Positions 61,187 to 64,000 of a stretch of DNA of 64,000 nt are shown here, piece by piece. Position 1 is the first letter of the stretch, and each line of letters begins with the position of its first letter. The stretch lies in the NCBI RefSeq assembly GCF_023954305.1, contig NZ_JAMLIG010000001.1, positions 1,550,001-1,614,000 of the forward strand. The letters are read 5' to 3'. The stretch is from Mesorhizobium sp. (GTDB lineage: Bacteria; Pseudomonadota; Alphaproteobacteria; Rhizobiales; Rhizobiaceae). A model generated the notes under the pieces. That model searched no databases, was not told the DNA's origin, and worked only from the letters and a program-made list of their open reading frames with translations. Made by a program: the position numbers and the translations under genes.

Positions 61187-62181
61187 ACGGCCCGCACCTT
61201 GGCCGCGGCCTTCGTCGCGCTGGCCGCCAGCTTCGCCGGTTCGGACCGCACCGGGCCGTAGGACAGATAGACCATGCGTTTCTGCTCGGCGCGGCCGCGC
61301 GCCACCGAATCGAGGATCAGTCCGGCGATGGCGAACAGCATCGACATCATCACCAGCGCGATCGCCAGCACCCAGGTCGGCAGGCGCGGCACCAGCCCCG
61401 TCGCGAAATATTCGGCGAGCACCGGCACCATCAGAACGAAGCCGGCCGCCAGGCACAGAGCGGAGATCGCGCCGAAGAAGCGCAGCGGCTGAGTTTCCTT
61501 CATCAGCATGGCGAACATCCACAGGATCTTCGCCCCGTCCCTGAAGGTCGAGAGCTTCGACGACGAGCCCTCCGGCCGGCGGCCGTAGTCGAGCGCGATC
61601 TCGACCACCGGCAGCTTCAGCATCGAGGCATGCACCGACATTTCGGTCTCGATCTCGAAGCCGGCCGAGACGGCCGGGAAACTCTTGACGTAGCGGCGGG
61701 TGAACGCCCGGTAGCCCGACAGGATGTCGGTGAAGTCGCGGCCGAACAGGCGCTGGTAGATCGCATTGAACAGCCGGTTGCCGAAGGCATGGCCGGTGCG
61801 GCCCGCATCCTCGCCGACGCCGCGGCGGGTGCCGACGGCCATGTCGGCATGCTCGGTGAGAAGCGTATTGATCAAGAGCGGCGCGTCCGACGGCGCATAG
61901 GTGCCGTCGCCGTCGGCCATCACGTAGATGTCGGCATCGATGTCGGCGAACATGCGGCGCACGACATTGCCCTTGCCCTGATGCGGCACGCGCACCACCT
62001 GCGCGCCGGCGGCGCGTGCCCTGAGCGCGGTCAGGTCGGTCGAGTTGTTGTCGAAGACGACGACGCGGGCGCCGGGCAGCGCGTCGCGAAACCCGGCCAC
62101 CACCCCGGCGATGGTCTTCTCCTCATTGTAGCAGGGCAGGAGCACTGCCACGGCGAGCGTCGTATCGATTTCGTGTGGCAT
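61183..62181 (-). CDS. Glycosyltransferase family 2 (GtrB/dolichol-phosphate mannosyltransferase-like)
   Basis: A 332-residue inverting GT-A glycosyltransferase that loads a sugar on polyprenyl phosphate. VLLPCYNEEKTIAGVVAGF starts the domain, MADGDGTYAPSDAP is the DxD-equivalent metal site, GTRRGVGEDAGRTGHAFGN and LSGYRAFTRRYVKSFP are further family blocks. Two C-terminal membrane helices (about 230-290) anchor it, as in GtrB. It is the first gene of a leftward pair with gtrA and divergent from a GT-C-type protein. Confidence 0.94.
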   Translation of the reverse strand: MPHEIDTTLAVAVLLPCYNEEKTIAGVVAGFRDALPGARVVVFDNNSTDLTALRARAAGAQVVRVPHQGKGNVVRRMFADIDADIYVMADGDGTYAPSDAPLLINTLLTEHADMAVGTRRGVGEDAGRTGHAFGNRLFNAIYQRLFGRDFTDILSGYRAFTRRYVKSFPAVSAGFEIETEMSVHASMLKLPVVEIALDYGRRPEGSSSKLSTFRDGAKILWMFAMLMKETQPLRFFGAISALCLAAGFVLMVPVLAEYFATGLVPRLPTWVLAIALVMMSMLFAIAGLILDSVARGRAEQKRMVYLSYGPVRSEPAKLAASATKAAAKVRAV

Positions 62182-62241
62182 GAGGTTCCGCCGCCGATCG
62201 GCTCCCGTGACGAAGCCGCAGATTGTCTCCTTTACTATTTC

Positions 62242-62269
62242 TTGAAGCCGTTAAGGCTAGGTTTAGTAC
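62242..62269 (+). promoter_or_regulatory. Possible promoter of the GT-C-like gene
   Basis: TTGAAG (62242-62247) and TAGTAC (62264-62269) are 16 bases apart in an AT-rich part of the 107-base divergent gap. The match to consensus is moderate. Confidence 0.3.
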
Positions 62270-62288
62270 CACGACATCTTTCTGGACG

Positions 62289-64000
62289 ATGCGCCACATG
62301 ACCGCCACCACGGCCTTCGGTTCCGCGGATGCCGCGCCCCCGCCCACCATGCGTCGCGACCTTCTATGGGCATTTCTGGGTTCGCTGGCACTGCTGGCAG
62401 TCAATGCCTGGACGGGTTTCGAGACGCTGACCGACCTCGGCGGCGACAATGACAGCCTGCTGCGGCTGGTGCAGGTGCGCGATCTTCTGGACGGGCAGGG
62501 CTGGTTCGATCTCACACAATACCGCATGGGACCGGAAGGCGGCTTCGTCATGCATTGGTCGCGGCTGGTCGACGCTCCGATCGCCGGCATCATGCTCGCC
62601 GTCTCGGCATTGAGCGGCAACGCCGGGACCGGCGAGATGGCGGCGCTGTTCCTCTGGCCGTTCCTGCTGGCGGTCGCGTCGCTGTTCCTGATCCTGCGCA
62701 CCGCACGCGCCTATGGCGGCGAGGCCGCCATGCTCCCGGCCCTCGTGATTGGATGCGGGGCGCTCTATTTCGTCACCATCTTCGAGCCGGCGACGCTCGA
62801 CCACCACAACGTCCAGGTGGTTCTGACGCTCGCCGCGCTCGCGGGCGTCCTGGACCCCGCCAGGCGGTCGGGTGCAGGACTTCTGGCCGGCATCTCCTGT
62901 GCCCTGATGATGGCTGTGGGCATGGAAACGCTTCCCTGCGTGGCGGCCATCGGACTGCTCGTTGCGCTGCTGTTCATATTCGGCGACGCGGCGGATCGGG
63001 ATGTCGCACGCGGCTTCGGGATGGGTTTCGGTGGCGCCGGTGCCGTTGCGTTCGTCGCTACGGTTCCTCCGGAGGGCTGGGGTATCGTGGCGTGCGATTC
63101 CTATTCGATCGCGCATTTCGCGGTTGCGGCGCTCGCCGGCGCGGGCATGGCGCTCGCCGCTTCCGTCGGGCCGGCGCATCGCACGCTTCCCCGCCGGCTC
63201 TTGGCGATGTTCCTTCTCGGGCTGCTGGTCTCCGTACTGGTGGGAACCGCCTTCCCGCAATGCCTCACGGATCCCTATGCCTCCCTCGATCCCCGTCTCA
63301 AGTCGCACTGGCTCGACCTCGTCAGAGAGGCCCAGCCGCTGTCGAAGCTCCTGGCGCAGCACCCGGGCATTGTCGTGGCGCGCTATGTGACACCGCTCCT
63401 CGGACTGGTTCTCGCGGTCTCCGCCGCAGTTGGCCCGGCCCGGCGCCGGCAGGACATCGTGGTGGCGGTGCTGCTCGCGACGACGCTTGCGGTTGGCGCA
63501 TGGCAGGTCCGCGGAACCACGCTCGCAATCGTGCTCGCCGTTCTGCCCCTTTCGGCATGGATCGGCCGCGCGCGCAGTGTTGCCGCGACATCGGCAAGTC
63601 CCCGGGCCGCGGCTCTGATGATCTTCGCGTGGCTCGCCTCCTTCAACATGACCTGGGCGGTGGGGGCGGCCTGGGTCGGTGCATCGCTCGACCCCAAGAG
63701 CGAAGCGGAGACGGCGGAGGTCAGCGCCTGCACCGGCGAAACGGACCTCGCCCGGCTCGCGACCCTGCCAAGGTCGACGCTCCTCGCCGTCTCGAACCTC
63801 GGTGCGCCGGTCCTGCGCTATTCGCCGCATCGCGTCCTTGCCGGGCCCTATCACCGCAATGTCGCCGGCAACCTGGTCGCGCTCGACGCATTCCTGGGGC
63901 CGACGGACAGGGCGAAAGCACTGGCGGTCGAACACGATGTCGATTTCATTGTATTGTGTCCCGGAAACACCGAGACGACGATGTTCGCGGACGCGAATCC
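62289..64000 (+). CDS. GT-C-type polytopic membrane protein, possible glycosyltransferase (3' end outside window)
   Basis: An open frame from ATG 62289 (or 62298) to the window end, at least 570 residues, with about ten or more hydrophobic segments. The first luminal loop has LGGDNDSLLRLVQVRDLL and FDLTQYRMGPEGGFVMHWSR, containing an Asp-x-Asp-type acidic pair after TM1, the expected position of the catalytic Asp in GT-C (STT3/ArnT-like) enzymes; IFEPATLDHHNVQVV gives a second conserved-looking acidic/His loop. The last visible part is a soluble domain. I infer that it transfers sugar from a polyprenyl carrier made by the divergent gtrB-like gene; close family not identified. Confidence 0.75.
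   Translation, partial: MRHMTATTAFGSADAAPPPTMRRDLLWAFLGSLALLAVNAWTGFETLTDLGGDNDSLLRLVQVRDLLDGQGWFDLTQYRMGPEGGFVMHWSRLVDAPIAGIMLAVSALSGNAGTGEMAALFLWPFLLAVASLFLILRTARAYGGEAAMLPALVIGCGALYFVTIFEPATLDHHNVQVVLTLAALAGVLDPARRSGAGLLAGISCALMMAVGMETLPCVAAIGLLVALLFIFGDAADRDVARGFGMGFGGAGAVAFVATVPPEGWGIVACDSYSIAHFAVAALAGAGMALAASVGPAHRTLPRRLLAMFLLGLLVSVLVGTAFPQCLTDPYASLDPRLKSHWLDLVREAQPLSKLLAQHPGIVVARYVTPLLGLVLAVSAAVGPARRRQDIVVAVLLATTLAVGAWQVRGTTLAIVLAVLPLSAWIGRARSVAATSASPRAAALMIFAWLASFNMTWAVGAAWVGASLDPKSEAETAEVSACTGETDLARLATLPRSTLLAVSNLGAPVLRYSPHRVLAGPYHRNVAGNLVALDAFLGPTDRAKALAVEHDVDFIVLCPGNTETTMFADAN

Overview
The window is high-GC chromosomal DNA from an alphaproteobacterium, most likely of the Hyphomicrobiales (Phyllobacteriaceae/Rhizobiaceae-like). 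Protein style, the clade I nosRZDFYLX operon, the infC-rpmI-rplT-pheS-pheT order and an IF-3 beginning (ATT)RRPFKA support this; the genus cannot be fixed by reading alone. I see no tRNA, rRNA, CRISPR array, transposase or phage gene. Coding density is high: no gene-free stretch exceeds about 300 bases (the longest is 43186-43466).

Region 1 (1-15845) is a catabolic and transport island. It holds a TctA/TctC tripartite tricarboxylate transporter (TctA cut by the window edge), a SnoaL-like protein, a two-subunit molybdenum hydroxylase and a GST. A leftward cupin-iclR pair follows. Divergent from that pair runs a rightward operon: TRAP transporter dctPQM, HpcH/HpaI aldolase, DUF6282 metal-hydrolase-like protein, beta-keto acid cleavage enzyme (BKACE), flavodoxin-like quinone reductase and SDR. 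The cupin/dctP divergent promoters mirror each other, and each carries a GTTCTGCANAAC operator-like dyad. The pathway looks coherent but I cannot name its substrate.

Region 2 (15882-26873) is the nitrous oxide reductase locus: nosR-nosZ-nosD-nosF-nosY-nosL-nosX run leftward, with stop/start overlaps from nosZ to nosL. Divergent from nosR are a ferritin-like di-iron protein, mogA and a DUF2249 protein. Two NnrR/FNR-like boxes (24918-24931 and 26492-26505) suggest that all of these answer to NO or low oxygen.

Region 3 (26922-30027, leftward) encodes an alpha/beta hydrolase, a BenE-type transporter and an MscS channel. Region 4 (30248-36391) is the translation cluster infC (ATT start), rpmI, rplT, pheS, pheT. 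AT-richer DNA has entered between pheS and pheT (DUF4160, DUF2442, a membrane-anchored protein and a diverged pheS 3' relic). A second AT-rich patch follows pheT (a DUF1828 gene, an overlapping unknown gene and the 3' remnant of a third).

Region 5 (38051-50638) is mixed housekeeping: two aldo/keto reductases, a Tim44-like protein, a xanthine/uracil permease with a nucleotidyltransferase-like gene, two tandem Rnk-like proteins, a Gfo/Idh/MocA oxidoreductase, an RbsD/FucU mutarotase, PBP1A, an EamA exporter and an SDR. Region 6 (50663-57710) is a branched-chain-type ABC transporter operon ending in an alpha/beta hydrolase, with a divergent PAS-LuxR regulator. Three of its gaps are filled by long, dissimilar inverted-repeat elements. 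Region 7 (57773-64000) holds a small unknown gene, comM, gshB, a gtrA/gtrB-like pair and a divergent GT-C-type membrane protein that runs off the window.
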